43,398 nt of DNA from BOG-938 sp048498155 (GCA_048498155.1 JBEHYN010000027.1:1-43398), one strand, 5' to 3'; counted from the first letter of the stretch, positions 28,497 through 37,490 are shown. Numbers and translations are program-made. Notes: generated from the sequence alone by a model not told the origin.

Positions 28497-30659
28497 CTAT
28501 AAGAAGCTGTACGGGTCGATATCCACCACCACCCGCACCGAGCCTGGGACCTTCACGCGCGCGCGCCAGGCGCTCATGAAGGCCTGGAGGTCCACGGTTC
28601 GGTCCGCCCGCACGAGAAAGCGTTTGCGGCGGCGGCCGCGCACCAGGGCGAGCGGCGCATCGGCTGGGCCATAGACCTCGACGGCCTCGGCGTTGGGCAC
28701 GGCGGCGGCCAGGGCTTGCACGTAGGTTTCCAGGCTCTCGGCGTCCGGCCCCGAGGCGATTACGGCCGCCAGGCGGCCGTAGGGCGGCAGGCCCGCCAGC
28801 TTCCGTTCAGCCATCTCCACCGCCACAAACCCGTCCCGGTCCTGGGCCTTGAGCGCCTGCATCACCGGATGGTCCGGGGCATAGGTCTGCAAAATAGCCC
28901 GGCCCGGCCGCTCGGCCCGGCCGGCGCGCCCGGTGGCCTGGGCCAGCAATTGATAGGTGCGCTCGGCCGCCCGCAAATCCCCGCCGCGCAGGCCCAGATC
29001 CGCATCGACCACCCCCACCAGTGTCAGATTGGGAAAGTTATGGCCCTTGGCCGCCGCCTGAGTCGCCACCAGGATATCGATCTCCCCGGCCTCCATGCGC
29101 CCCACGAGGTCGCGCGCGCCTTGAGCGTCCATCACGGTGTCGGATGAAAACACCGCGATTTGAGCCTCGGGAAACAGCCGCCGGGCCTCTTCCTCCACCC
29201 GCTCCACGCCTGGGCCAATGGACACCAGTGAATCCACCGCCCCGCAATGCGGACAGGTCTTAGGCTTGGGCATGGAAAAGCCGGTCAGGTGACAGATCAG
29301 CCGCCCGGTGTAGCGGTGCTCCACCAGCCAGGAGTCCGTATCGGGCGCGGTCATCCGCTCACCGCAGGCCCGGCATAGAACCAGGGGGGCGTAGCCGCGC
29401 CGGTTGAGGAACAGCAGCACCTGTTCGCCGCGTCCCAGGGTCTCCACCATGGCCTTGATCAGGGGCGGCGACAGCCAGTGGTTCGGTTCGGGCGGGGTCT
29501 CCCGCAGATCGATCAGCTCGACTGGCGGCAATTCGGCCACCCCATGACGGCCCATGAGCTTGAGCCAGCGATAGCGGCCGGTCTCGGCGTTCCACAGGCT
29601 TTCCAACGACGGGGTGGCCGAGGCCAGCACCACCGCCGCGCCCTCGATCTTGGCCCGGGCCACCGCCAGGTCGCGCGCGTGGTAGATAAAGCCCTCGCCC
29701 TGCTTGAACGACCCATCATGCTCCTCGTCCACCACCACCAGCCTCAGGCGCTGGAACGGTAGGAACAAGGCCGAGCGCGCGCCCACAACGATGCGGCATC
29801 GGCCGGCGATGACCTCATCCCACACCCTGCGCCGTTGGGGCGGGGCGATGGCGGAATGCCATTCAGCGGGCGCCGCGCCGAAGCGGTCCGTGAAGCGGGC
29901 GATCACCGCTTGGGTCAGGGCGATTTCCGGCAGGAGCACGAGGATCTGAGCGTCAGGATCGCGCCGAAGCACCTCGGCGACCGCATCCAGATAGACCTCC
30001 GTCTTGCCCGAACCGGTCACGCCGTCGAGCAAGGCCGCTTGAAAGCCTCCGTCGGCGATCATGGTCTTCAGCACGGCTGCTGCGGCGGCTTGGCTGGCGT
30101 TGAGCGGTGTGGTGGACCGTTCCGGATCAGGTGCGGAAAAGCTCTGGTCGGGCTGTTCGAGGATCAGTTTCAGCACGCCCTCGTCGATCAGCCCCTTGAC
30201 CACCCCTGCCGAAACCCCGGCCCGGCGCGCCAGCTCGGCCCCGTTGGCGGGCCCTTCGGCGAGCGCCTCGATCACACGCGTTCGCGCGGCAGTTGGCCGC
30301 GCGGGCGGTGCGCCCGTCGCCGCGAGACTGCGGACGGCGCGGGCGAGCGGCGAACGGGCTCCGCGAAGGGCCATGTGCAAGGGGATGCCTGGCGCATCCA
30401 CTGCATAGCGGGCTGCCCAATCGATGAAGCTGAGGGCGCCAGGCGGCAAGGGCGGCAGGTCCAGGCGGCCGATCACTGGCTTGAGCGGTCTGTTCCCTCC
30501 TGCGGCCTCGCGCAGGCTCACCACCACCCCGGCGACCTCGCGCGGCCCAAGCGGCACGGCCACATGCTCGCCGACCTGCAACGCCATGCCCTCCGGCTCG
30601 GCGTAATCGAACGCCTCGGGTAGGGGCATCGGCAGAAGGACCTGGGCGATACGGGTCAT
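28497..30659 (-). CDS. priA: primosomal protein N', replication restart helicase
   Basis: Superfamily-2 3'-5' helicase that rebuilds replication forks after collapse. The 720-residue product has the N-terminal DNA-binding domain, Walker A (GVTGSGKTEVY), the DEAH-type box VVDEEHDGSFKQ, SATPSLES, and the helicase C-terminal motifs ATQAAAKGHNFPNLT and QATGRAGRAERPG. Five zinc-site cysteines remain: Cys429 and Cys432 (CRAC), Cys456, and Cys469 and Cys472 (CPHC). The second CxxC pair of E. coli PriA is replaced by APDT, and the partner of Cys456 is Thr459. The start MTRIAQVLLPMPLPEAF at 30659 matches the family; the frame is open far upstream but runs antisense to the next gene. Confidence 0.96.
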   Translation of the reverse strand: MTRIAQVLLPMPLPEAFDYAEPEGMALQVGEHVAVPLGPREVAGVVVSLREAAGGNRPLKPVIGRLDLPPLPPGALSFIDWAARYAVDAPGIPLHMALRGARSPLARAVRSLAATGAPPARPTAARTRVIEALAEGPANGAELARRAGVSAGVVKGLIDEGVLKLILEQPDQSFSAPDPERSTTPLNASQAAAAAVLKTMIADGGFQAALLDGVTGSGKTEVYLDAVAEVLRRDPDAQILVLLPEIALTQAVIARFTDRFGAAPAEWHSAIAPPQRRRVWDEVIAGRCRIVVGARSALFLPFQRLRLVVVDEEHDGSFKQGEGFIYHARDLAVARAKIEGAAVVLASATPSLESLWNAETGRYRWLKLMGRHGVAELPPVELIDLRETPPEPNHWLSPPLIKAMVETLGRGEQVLLFLNRRGYAPLVLCRACGERMTAPDTDSWLVEHRYTGRLICHLTGFSMPKPKTCPHCGAVDSLVSIGPGVERVEEEARRLFPEAQIAVFSSDTVMDAQGARDLVGRMEAGEIDILVATQAAAKGHNFPNLTLVGVVDADLGLRGGDLRAAERTYQLLAQATGRAGRAERPGRAILQTYAPDHPVMQALKAQDRDGFVAVEMAERKLAGLPPYGRLAAVIASGPDAESLETYVQALAAAVPNAEAVEVYGPADAPLALVRGRRRKRFLVRADRTVDLQAFMSAWRARVKVPGSVRVVVDIDPYSFL

Positions 30660-30743
30660 GCTGTGGCGGGGTTGGGGGAAGGGTGTCTTTTGCATTGGCG
30701 GCTTGCTAAAATGCTCGCCTTCCCCTTCTCGCGGACATCCTTC

Positions 30744-31397
30744 ATGAACCTGTTCCTGGACACAACCGACACCGCTGACCTGCTGGCCCTGGCGGCGGGC
30801 GGGCTGGTCGACGGCGTCACCACCAATCCTACGCTGATCGCCAAGTCGGGCCGGCCCATGCTGGAGGTCATCGCCGAGATTTGCGCCCTCGTCGAGGGGC
30901 CTGTCAGCGCCGAAGTGGCGGCGACTGACACAGAGACCATGCTGGCCGAAGGCCGACGCCTGGCCGCCGTGGCGGCAAATGTCGTGGTCAAGCTGCCGCT
31001 TACCCCCGAAGGCTTGGCTGCGGTGCAGGTTTTCGCCCGGGAGGGCATCTCGACCAACGTCACCCTGTGCTTTTCCGCCGTCCAGGCCTTGCTCGCCGCC
31101 AAGGCCGGCGCGACCTATATCTCGCCCTTCATCGGCCGACTGGACGACCAGGGCGCGGACGGCGTCAGCCTGATCCACGACATCCGCACCATCTACGACA
31201 ACTATGGATTCGACACCGAAATCCTGGCTGCTTCGATTCGCTCGCCCGAGCACGTCAAGGCCGTGGCCCTGGCCGGAGCGGACTGTGCGACACTACCGCC
31301 CTCAGTTTTTAAGGCCCTCTTCAAGCACCCGTTAACCGAAAAGGGTCTTGAACAGTTCATGAGCGACTGGGCCAAGACGGGGCAGTCGATCCTCTAG
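30744..31397 (+). CDS. fsa: transaldolase / fructose-6-phosphate aldolase-like
   Basis: A 217-residue Schiff-base aldolase of the small transaldolase family. Asp6 (MNLFLDTTD), Asn28 (TTNPTL), Lys83 in VVKLPLT (the Schiff-base lysine) and the C-terminal PPSVFKALFKHPLTEKGL are the expected residues. Small members act either as fructose-6-phosphate aldolase or as transaldolase (TalC type), and the sequence alone does not decide. The ATG at 30744 begins the family motif but has a weak ribosome site. It diverges from priA with an 84-base gap; the order priA/fsa/DUF484/xerC is familiar in alphaproteobacteria. Confidence 0.9.
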   Translation: MNLFLDTTDTADLLALAAGGLVDGVTTNPTLIAKSGRPMLEVIAEICALVEGPVSAEVAATDTETMLAEGRRLAAVAANVVVKLPLTPEGLAAVQVFAREGISTNVTLCFSAVQALLAAKAGATYISPFIGRLDDQGADGVSLIHDIRTIYDNYGFDTEILAASIRSPEHVKAVALAGADCATLPPSVFKALFKHPLTEKGLEQFMSDWAKTGQSIL

Positions 31398-31410
31398 CCC
31401 AGGGGGCGAC

Positions 31411-32082
31411 GTGAACGAAGCAGTCAAGCGCAGCGGAACAGACCCCGATTGGCGCGATGTGCGCGCCTTCCTCCAGGCCCATCCGGCCCTGGTGCGCGAG
31501 GACGCCGAGCTGTTGTCGGACCTCGGGCTGCGTATCAATGCATCCAATGTGGTGGAGTTCGGCCCTGCGGCCCTGGCGCGTCACGTGGCCGCCCATCAGC
31601 GCGAAAGCAACGCCCGACTGCAGCTTGAAACCACCGCGCGCGCCAACTTCGCCGCCCAGGCCCAATGCCACGCCGGCGTGGTCGACCTGCTGGAAGCCCG
31701 CAACAACGCCGACCTGGCCCGCCGCCTGGACGAGACCGCCAAGCTCAGATTCGGCCTGCTGGCCGGGGTGATCGCCGTGGAAGGCGATGCGCCCGCCGGT
31801 TGGCGGCCCATGGCGCCGGGCCTGACAGACCGGATACTGGGCGCCGAAGGCCAGGCCTGGATGGGCCCCAATCCCTTCGCCGGGCAACTCTTCGGCGCCC
31901 TCGAAGCGCCCCTGCAAAGCTGCGCCCTGGTGCGTCTGTCCATCTGGTCGCCTGCCCGCACAGCCCTTTTGGCCTTCGCCTCTGACGATGCGGATGGCTT
32001 CACCCCAGACATGGGCGTGGAGCTGATCGCGCTCCTGGCCCGCGTCGTGGAACGCACGGCCGAGCGATGGCCGGTGCTTTAA
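31411..32082 (+). CDS. DUF484 family protein (GAF-like)
   Basis: A 223-residue cytoplasmic protein of the DUF484 family (PF04340). The opening WRDVRAFLQAHPALVREDAELLSDL is the conserved helical start (seen as two blocks), followed by a GAF-like region ending ALLARVVERTAERWPVL. Function is not established; the family is regularly coupled to xerC in proteobacteria. The start is GTG, preceded by AGGGGG five bases upstream, 13 bases after the aldolase stop. The last 16 bases overlap the xerC start in another frame. Confidence 0.88.
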   Translation: MNEAVKRSGTDPDWRDVRAFLQAHPALVREDAELLSDLGLRINASNVVEFGPAALARHVAAHQRESNARLQLETTARANFAAQAQCHAGVVDLLEARNNADLARRLDETAKLRFGLLAGVIAVEGDAPAGWRPMAPGLTDRILGAEGQAWMGPNPFAGQLFGALEAPLQSCALVRLSIWSPARTALLAFASDDADGFTPDMGVELIALLARVVERTAERWPVL

Positions 32083-32993
32083 ACGCAACGGCGGCTCTGC
32101 AGGCCTGGCTCGCCTACCTCGCTCAGGAGCGGCGGGCCTCGCCGCGCACGGTGCAGGCCTACAGCGACTGTGTGGGCCGCTATCTCGCCTTCCTGCAAGC
32201 CCATCGCGGCGGCCCGGTCAGCGCAGAGGACCTGGCCGACATACAAGCGGCGGAACTGCGCGCCTATTTGGCCTTCCGCCGCTCCGGCGATCATCCTCTG
32301 GCGCCGCGTAGCCTCGCCCAAGCCATATCAGCCATTCGCAGTTTCCATCGCTGGCTGGACCGGCGCCTGGGCATCGCCAACCCGCACATCGCCCTGGTGC
32401 GTGGTCCGCGCGTCAAGGCCGGCCTGCCCCGGCCGGTGAGCGAGGACCAGGCCTTCGGGCTGATCCAGGAAGCATGCGACGACCCCGACCTGGCCGAATG
32501 GGAGCTGGCCCGCGACGCCGCAGTGCTCACCTTGCTCTACGGCTGCGGCCTGCGCATTTCCGAGGCCCTGGCTCTGACCCGCGCTGACGCGCCCCTGACC
32601 GACAGCCTGAGAATCCTCGGCAAGGGCTCCAAGACGCGCATCGCCCCGGTGCTGCCGGCCGTGCGCGAAGCGGTGGACGCCTATCTGGCCAGTGCGCCCT
32701 TCGTTTTGCAGCCCGCCGAGCCGCTGTTCAGGGCAAAACGCGGCGGCCCGCTCGGCCCCCGCCCGGTCCAGGCCCTGATGCAACGCCTGCGCGGGCGCCT
32801 GGGCCTACCCGCCAGCGCCACCCCCCACGCCCTGCGCCACGCCTTCGCCACGCATCTTCTAGGGGCTGGAGCCGATCTGCGCTCGATCCAGGAACTGCTC
32901 GGCCACGCCTCGCTGTCGACGACGCAGCGCTACACGGCGGTGGATGCGGCGGGATTGCTGGCGACCTATGCGAAGGCGCATCCAAGGGCTTAG
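32067..32993 (+). CDS. xerC: tyrosine recombinase XerC
   Basis: Site-specific recombinase that, with XerD, resolves chromosome dimers at dif. The 308-residue product has the N-terminal SAM-like core-binding domain (ERRASPRTVQAYSDCVGRYL) and the catalytic set Arg163 (GLRISEAL), Lys186 (GKGSKT), His254 and Arg257 (PHALRHAFATH), His280 and the nucleophile Tyr289 (GHASLSTTQRY). The coupling to DUF484 supports XerC over XerD. It converges on lpd with only eight bases between the stops. Confidence 0.94.
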   Translation: MAGALNATAALQAWLAYLAQERRASPRTVQAYSDCVGRYLAFLQAHRGGPVSAEDLADIQAAELRAYLAFRRSGDHPLAPRSLAQAISAIRSFHRWLDRRLGIANPHIALVRGPRVKAGLPRPVSEDQAFGLIQEACDDPDLAEWELARDAAVLTLLYGCGLRISEALALTRADAPLTDSLRILGKGSKTRIAPVLPAVREAVDAYLASAPFVLQPAEPLFRAKRGGPLGPRPVQALMQRLRGRLGLPASATPHALRHAFATHLLGAGADLRSIQELLGHASLSTTQRYTAVDAAGLLATYAKAHPRA

Positions 32994-33001
32994 GCGCCCG
33001 C

Positions 33002-34399
33002 CTACATCTGCATCGTCCAGCCCTCCACCCCCATGGCCGCCTGGCGCAGGGCTTCGGAACGGGTGGGGTGGGGATGGCAGGTGCGGGCGACGTCTTCGGA
33101 GGCGGCCGAAAACTCCATGGCCACGCAGTATTCGCCGATCATTTCCGACACCGACGGGCCGATCATGTGCACGCCTAAAATGCGGTCGGTCTTGGCGGCG
33201 GCGATCACCTTCACAAAGCCCTCGGTCTCATGGTTCACCTTGGCGCGGCTATTGGCCATGAAGGGGAACTTGCCGATCTTATAGGCCACGCCCGCCGCCT
33301 TCAGTTCTTCCTCGGTTTTGCCGACCGTGGCCACTTCCGGATAGGTGTAGATCACCCCCGGAATGATGTCGTAGTTCACGTGCCCGGCCTTGCCGGCGAT
33401 CAACTCGATACAGGCCACGCCCTCGTCCTCGGCTTTGTGCGCCAGCATGGGGCCGGAGGTCACGTCGCCGATCACCCAGACGCCTGGAGCGGAGGTCTTG
33501 AAGTGGTCGTTGGCGATCATCCCGCGCTTGTCGGGGACAATGCCCACACGCTCCAAGCCCAGGTCCTGGGTATAGGGCCGCCGGCCAATGGCGAGCAGGA
33601 CATAGTCCGCGCTCAGCGTCTCGGCCGCGCCGCCGGCGACGGGCTCGAAGGTCACATCCACGCCGGTCTTGGTCACCTTGGCCCCGGTGACCTTGGCGCC
33701 CAGTTTGAACTCAAAGCCCTGTTTGGTCAGGGCGCGCTGGAAGGCCGTCGCGGTCTCGCTGTCCATGCCGGGGGTAATGCGGTCCAGATATTCCACCACC
33801 GTCACCTTGGCGCCCAACCGGCGCCAGACCGAGCCCAACTCCAGCCCGATCACGCCCGCGCCGATCACCACCATGGACTTGGGAACCTCAGGAATGGCCA
33901 AGGCGCCGGTAGAATCAATGATGCGCTTGTTGTCGACCACCACGCCCGGCAGGCCCGCGGGCTCTGAGCCCGTGGCGATGACGATGTTCTTGGCCTCATG
34001 AACGGTTTCGCTTCCGTCGGCCGCCTTGACCGACACTTTTCCCGGTCCTGCGATCTTGCCCCAGCCCTTAAGCCACTCGACCTTGTTCTTTTTCATCAGG
34101 AATTCGACGCCCTTGGTCAGGGCCGTCACGCTCTCGGCCTTATTGGCCATCATCTGGGCGAGGTTGAGCTTGGGCGTCACCTCGATGCCCATGCCGGCGA
34201 AGTCCTTCTGCGCCATCTCGTACAGTTCAGAGGCGTGCAGCAGGGCCTTTGACGGGATACAGCCGACGTTCAGGCAGGCGCCGCCCAGGGTCTGGCGGCC
34301 CTCCACGATCGCGACCTTCAGCCCCAACTGACCCGCGCGGATCGCCGCATTATAGCCGCCGGGGCCGCCCCCGATGATGATGATGTCGTACTGGGCCAT
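33002..34399 (-). CDS. lpd: dihydrolipoyl dehydrogenase
   Basis: FAD-dependent E3 component that reoxidises lipoamide with NAD+ in 2-oxoacid dehydrogenase complexes. The 465-residue product has the FAD motif IIIIGGGPGGYNAA, the redox disulphide Cys42/Cys47 (GGACLNVGCIPSK), the NAD motif VVIGAGVIGLELGSVWRRLG, and the C-terminal His-Glu dyad (TCHPHPTRSEAL). No E1 or E2 gene is adjacent; it follows cysQ by 90 bases on the same strand. It may serve the 2-oxoglutarate, pyruvate or glycine-cleavage complex. Confidence 0.96.
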   Translation of the reverse strand: MAQYDIIIIGGGPGGYNAAIRAGQLGLKVAIVEGRQTLGGACLNVGCIPSKALLHASELYEMAQKDFAGMGIEVTPKLNLAQMMANKAESVTALTKGVEFLMKKNKVEWLKGWGKIAGPGKVSVKAADGSETVHEAKNIVIATGSEPAGLPGVVVDNKRIIDSTGALAIPEVPKSMVVIGAGVIGLELGSVWRRLGAKVTVVEYLDRITPGMDSETATAFQRALTKQGFEFKLGAKVTGAKVTKTGVDVTFEPVAGGAAETLSADYVLLAIGRRPYTQDLGLERVGIVPDKRGMIANDHFKTSAPGVWVIGDVTSGPMLAHKAEDEGVACIELIAGKAGHVNYDIIPGVIYTYPEVATVGKTEEELKAAGVAYKIGKFPFMANSRAKVNHETEGFVKVIAAAKTDRILGVHMIGPSVSEMIGEYCVAMEFSAASEDVARTCHPHPTRSEALRQAAMGVEGWTMQM

Positions 34400-34489
34400 G
34401 AGTGGGACCTTCGCTGGCGGGCCGGTATGCCGGGCATATTATATAGAGATGGCGTTTGCGGGCGCACACTAGTTACGGAGGGCAGGAGG

Positions 34490-35257
34490 TCAACCGCCCC
34501 GCGCCACGAACCAGCCGTTGCGGAACCCTTGATCGGCCTTGCCGTAGAGGAAAGGAGAGCCGTCGGGTTGGACGACTGAGCCGCCCGCCGCGGCTAACAC
34601 CGCGTGACCGGCGGCGATGTCCCACTCCATGGTCGGACCGTGGCGGGCGTAGAGGTCGGCCTGGCCGTCGGCGATGATGCAGAGCTTGATCGAGGAATCC
34701 ATCGCCAAGCTGTGAGCGAAGCCGTATTGCGCCTTCAACTCAGCCAGCGCCTCGGACTTCATGGTGTGGCTGATCAGGGCCAGGGCCTCGTCTTGCCGCC
34801 AGGGGCGCACATGCACCGGCTCGGCCTGGCCGCCGAAAGGCCGGCGGACGGCGCCCTGATGGGTTGTGAACCAGGTACGCCCCTGCACCGGCGCAGCCAC
34901 CGCTCCGGCCACCGGAACACCGTTCTCGATCAGCCCGATATTGACGGTGAAGTGCTCATCCCCGCGCACGAAAGCCTTGGTGCCGTCCAGGGGATCGACC
35001 AGGAAAAAACGCGGGCCGATGGCCGAGGGCGTGCCAAAGGCGGCCGCATCCTCCTCGGAGATGACGGGAATATCAGGGAAGGCCTCCGCCAGGGCCCGCA
35101 GGATCACCGCCTCGGCCCGATGATCCGCCTCGGTCACGGGACTGTCGTCGTCCTTGCGGCTGGTGGAGAAGACTCCGCGCCAAAGCGGTAGAATCTCCGC
35201 CGAAGCACTCTCAACGATGTCGGCCAGGATTACTCCGGCGGCGCTTAGATCTGTCAT
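34490..35257 (-). CDS. cysQ: 3'(2'),5'-bisphosphate nucleotidase
   Basis: Mg-dependent phosphatase that clears phosphoadenosine phosphate (pAp) from sulfate assimilation, of the inositol monophosphatase superfamily. The 255-residue product carries the metal-binding motifs ISEED (Glu68, Glu69) and DPLDGT (Asp88-Thr93), and the C-terminal signature PTMEWDIAAGHAVLAAAGG. The start is 12 bases after the DUF3553 gene stop, so both are cotranscribed. A general inositol-monophosphatase activity is the main alternative. Confidence 0.92.
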   Translation of the reverse strand: MTDLSAAGVILADIVESASAEILPLWRGVFSTSRKDDDSPVTEADHRAEAVILRALAEAFPDIPVISEEDAAAFGTPSAIGPRFFLVDPLDGTKAFVRGDEHFTVNIGLIENGVPVAGAVAAPVQGRTWFTTHQGAVRRPFGGQAEPVHVRPWRQDEALALISHTMKSEALAELKAQYGFAHSLAMDSSIKLCIIADGQADLYARHGPTMEWDIAAGHAVLAAAGGSVVQPDGSPFLYGKADQGFRNGWFVARGG

Positions 35258-35269
35258 GGGTTGGAGCTG

Positions 35270-35470
35270 CTACTCGCGCGGATCGGGACCGACATAGACC
35301 AGCGGAATCTGGGCCGCGTCGATGGTCTGCTTGCCGGCGTCCTCGAAATTGACGGTGACTTTGTGGCCGACCACGGTCTGCACCTGACCCAATCCCCAAT
35401 CGGCGCGGTCTGGGTGGCGCACCAGGGCGCCGGGCTCGAGAAACAGGTCGATCACGGTTCTGTTTGGCAT
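35270..35470 (-). CDS. DUF3553 family small protein
   Basis: A 66-residue protein. MPNRTVIDLFLEPGALVRHP is followed by WGLGQVQTVVGHKVTVNF, a small beta-barrel-like fold shared by the DUF3553 family. Part of the family resembles the RNA polymerase- or UvrD-binding 'CarD/RID-like' Tudor segments seen in some helicase tails, but its function here is unknown. The ATG at 35470 is preferred over a TTG at 35488. Its ATG overlaps an ATG of the divergent chpT frame (CATG), so the true promoters must lie inside one of the frames, or chpT starts later at 35517. It heads the DUF3553-cysQ-lpd unit. Confidence 0.75.
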   Translation of the reverse strand: MPNRTVIDLFLEPGALVRHPDRADWGLGQVQTVVGHKVTVNFEDAGKQTIDAAQIPLVYVGPDPRE

Positions 35471-35516
35471 GATGGCTAGGTTTGCCAAAGCGACAAATCA
35501 GGACAATCTTGCCTCC

Positions 35517-36239
35517 ATGTCGACGTCCAGCCTCGCCGGCTCCGTTTCTGAAGCCGAAGACCAACCCCTCGCGGTCCAAGCCGCGCCCGCCGCCCCCGCC
35601 TTGCCCAATCAGGCGGATCTGGCCGCGCATCTGGCCGGCCGGCTTTGCCATGACCTGATCAGCCCGGTCAGCGCCATCGTCTCGGGCCTGGACCTGCTGG
35701 ACGATCCTTCGGCCCAGGACATGCGCGAGGACGCCATGAACCTGATCGGCCAGAGCGCGCGCAAGCTGGCCGCGGCCCTCTCCTTTGCTCGCGTGGCCTA
35801 TGGCTCCTCGGCTTCGGCTGAGACCTTTGATCCGCGCGACCTTGAGATTCTCACGCGCGGGATATTCTCGCATGTGCGCGCCGAGCTGGACTGGAACATG
35901 GGCGAGGATCGCCTGCCCAAGCCCGCCGCGCGCGCCCTGCTCAACCTCGCCCAACTGGGCGCCACCGCCTTGCCCACCGGCGGCGTCGCCCACCTGTCAA
36001 TGACACACGAGGGCGGCGAACTGGTCATCGAGATGAAGGCGGCCGGTCCGCGCGCGCGCTTGCGCCCGGAAGCCCAATCGGGGCTGCGCGGCGAAGCGGC
36101 GAGCGAAGGTCTGCCTGGCCAGTGGGTTCAGCCCTATTATCTGGCCACCCTGGTGGCGGACGCCGGCGGGCGCGTCGACAGCGAGATCGTCGAGGATTGC
36201 GTCACGGTGAACGTGCGCCTTCCTTTCTCACATCCCTGA
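35517..36239 (+). CDS. chpT: histidine phosphotransferase ChpT
   Basis: Cytoplasmic phosphotransfer protein that passes phosphate from CckA to CtrA and CpdR in the Caulobacter cell-cycle relay. About 240 residues. The dimerisation helix carries the phospho-accepting His45 in HLAGRLCHDLISPVSAIVSG, followed by LDLLDDPSAQDMREDAMNLI, a block nearly diagnostic for ChpT. A degenerate Bergerat-type domain follows (FSHVRAELDW, ALLNLAQLGATALPTGGVA, GPRARLRPE) that lacks ATP-binding motifs. The ATG at 35517 is chosen to avoid overlap with the divergent gene; an ATG at 35469 in frame is possible. cheY follows 64 bases downstream. Confidence 0.95.
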   Translation: MSTSSLAGSVSEAEDQPLAVQAAPAAPALPNQADLAAHLAGRLCHDLISPVSAIVSGLDLLDDPSAQDMREDAMNLIGQSARKLAAALSFARVAYGSSASAETFDPRDLEILTRGIFSHVRAELDWNMGEDRLPKPAARALLNLAQLGATALPTGGVAHLSMTHEGGELVIEMKAAGPRARLRPEAQSGLRGEAASEGLPGQWVQPYYLATLVADAGGRVDSEIVEDCVTVNVRLPFSHP

Positions 36240-36303
36240 CCGGATTCTCACGGCTCCTTAACCAAGCTGACGCACTACTAAAGGTCGAGGAGAACCCCGA
36301 CCC

Positions 36304-36669
36304 TTGAGAACCTGTCTGGTCGTCGACGACAGCCGCGTTATTCGCAAAGTCGCCCGACGCATTCTGGAAGATATCGGCTTTGACGTCGCCGAGGCGGGCG
36401 ACGGCATGGAGGCGCTTGCCTGGTGTCGGGCGTCCATGCCCGAAGCGATCCTGCTGGACTGGAACATGCCGGTGCTCAACGGCCTGGAGTTCCTGCAACA
36501 ATTGCGGCGGGAGCCCGGGGGCGAGGCCCCCGTCGTGGTGTTCTGTACAGTGGAAAGCAGCCCAGAGCGCATCGCCAAGGCGCTCAGCGCCGGCGCCAAC
36601 GAATACATCATGAAGCCCTTCGACAGCGAAATCGTCGAATCCAAGTTCGCCGAGGCGGGCCTGATATGA
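36304..36669 (+). CDS. cheY: single-domain response regulator, CheY-like
   Basis: A 121-residue stand-alone receiver. The acidic pocket is Asp8/Asp9 (LVVDDSRVIRKV), the phosphorylated residue is Asp52 (LLDWNMPVLNG), Thr82 and Lys104 (YIMKPF) complete the switch. In C. crescentus the equivalent position next to chpT holds an orphan CheY paralogue (the third chemotaxis-like set, called CheYIII from memory). The start is TTG, with GAGGAGAA about ten bases upstream. Its stop overlaps the cheR start (ATGA), so they are translationally coupled. Confidence 0.92.
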   Translation: MRTCLVVDDSRVIRKVARRILEDIGFDVAEAGDGMEALAWCRASMPEAILLDWNMPVLNGLEFLQQLRREPGGEAPVVVFCTVESSPERIAKALSAGANEYIMKPFDSEIVESKFAEAGLI

Positions 36670-37490
36670 CCCCTCAGGAAATCGCCCTGATCGCTGATCT
36701 GGTTCGCCGCCGCTCCGGCGTCGTGGTGGACGTGGACAAGACCTATTTGATTGAAAGCCGGCTGGCGCCTGTGGCCCGACGCGAAGGCTTTCCCGGGATC
36801 AGCGGATTGATCCGCGAGATCGCCGAACGTCGCGACGAAAAGCTCATCTGGCCCGTGGTGGAAGCTATGGCATCGACCGAGACTCTGTTCTTTCGGGATC
36901 GCACCCCGTTCGATCAACTGCGAAACGACATCCTGCCGGTGCTGGCGCGAAGTCGACAGGACCCGATCCGCATCTGGAGCGTGGGCTGCGCCACGGGGCA
37001 GGAACCCTATTCCCTGGCCATGCTGATTGACGAGGAGCGCGGGACCCACGCGGGGCTGAAGGTCGACATCTTCGCCAGCGACCTGTCCGAGCGCTGCCTG
37101 GAGAAGGCGCACAGCGGCCTTTACACCCAGTTCGAGGTCCAACGCGGCCTGCCCTCGCGTCTATTGATCAAATATTTTGAGAAGGTTGAGGACGCCTGGG
37201 TCCTGTCCCCGCGCATCCGACAGATGGTGCGCTGGCGGCGCATGAACCTGCTGGGCGACCTGCGCGCCCTGGGCCAGTTCGACGTGATCTTCTGCCGTAA
37301 CGTCCTGTCCGCGTTTGACGACTCCACGCGTAAGACGGTGCTGGAGCACCTGGCCTTGGCCCTGAGCGAAGACGGCTTTTTGATGATGGGCCTGAACGAG
37401 ACCGCCACGAGCCTGACCCAGGCTTTCCGCCCAGTTCCCGGTCGGCGCGGCCTGTACATCCGCAATCCGCAGCATCGCGCCGCAGCCTAA
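36666..37490 (+). CDS. cheR: chemotaxis protein methyltransferase CheR-like
   Basis: S-adenosylmethionine-dependent methyltransferase of 274 residues. The N-terminal helical domain (MTPQEIALIADLVRRRSGVV) precedes the methyltransferase domain with STETLFFRD, RIWSVGCATGQEPYSLAML (SAM site), IFASDLSERCLEKA, and FDVIFCRNVLSAFDDSTRKT. It should methylate glutamates on a chemoreceptor. No receptor, CheA, CheW or CheB is adjacent, so its target lies elsewhere or the pair has a non-chemotactic role near chpT. The gene is followed directly by the repeat cluster. Confidence 0.93.
   Translation: MTPQEIALIADLVRRRSGVVVDVDKTYLIESRLAPVARREGFPGISGLIREIAERRDEKLIWPVVEAMASTETLFFRDRTPFDQLRNDILPVLARSRQDPIRIWSVGCATGQEPYSLAMLIDEERGTHAGLKVDIFASDLSERCLEKAHSGLYTQFEVQRGLPSRLLIKYFEKVEDAWVLSPRIRQMVRWRRMNLLGDLRALGQFDVIFCRNVLSAFDDSTRKTVLEHLALALSEDGFLMMGLNETATSLTQAFRPVPGRRGLYIRNPQHRAAA

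Noticed and set aside
30660..31253. Upstream extension of the priA frame to 918 residues
   Set aside because: The extension runs antisense to the transaldolase-family gene and the PriA family begins at MTRIAQ (30659).
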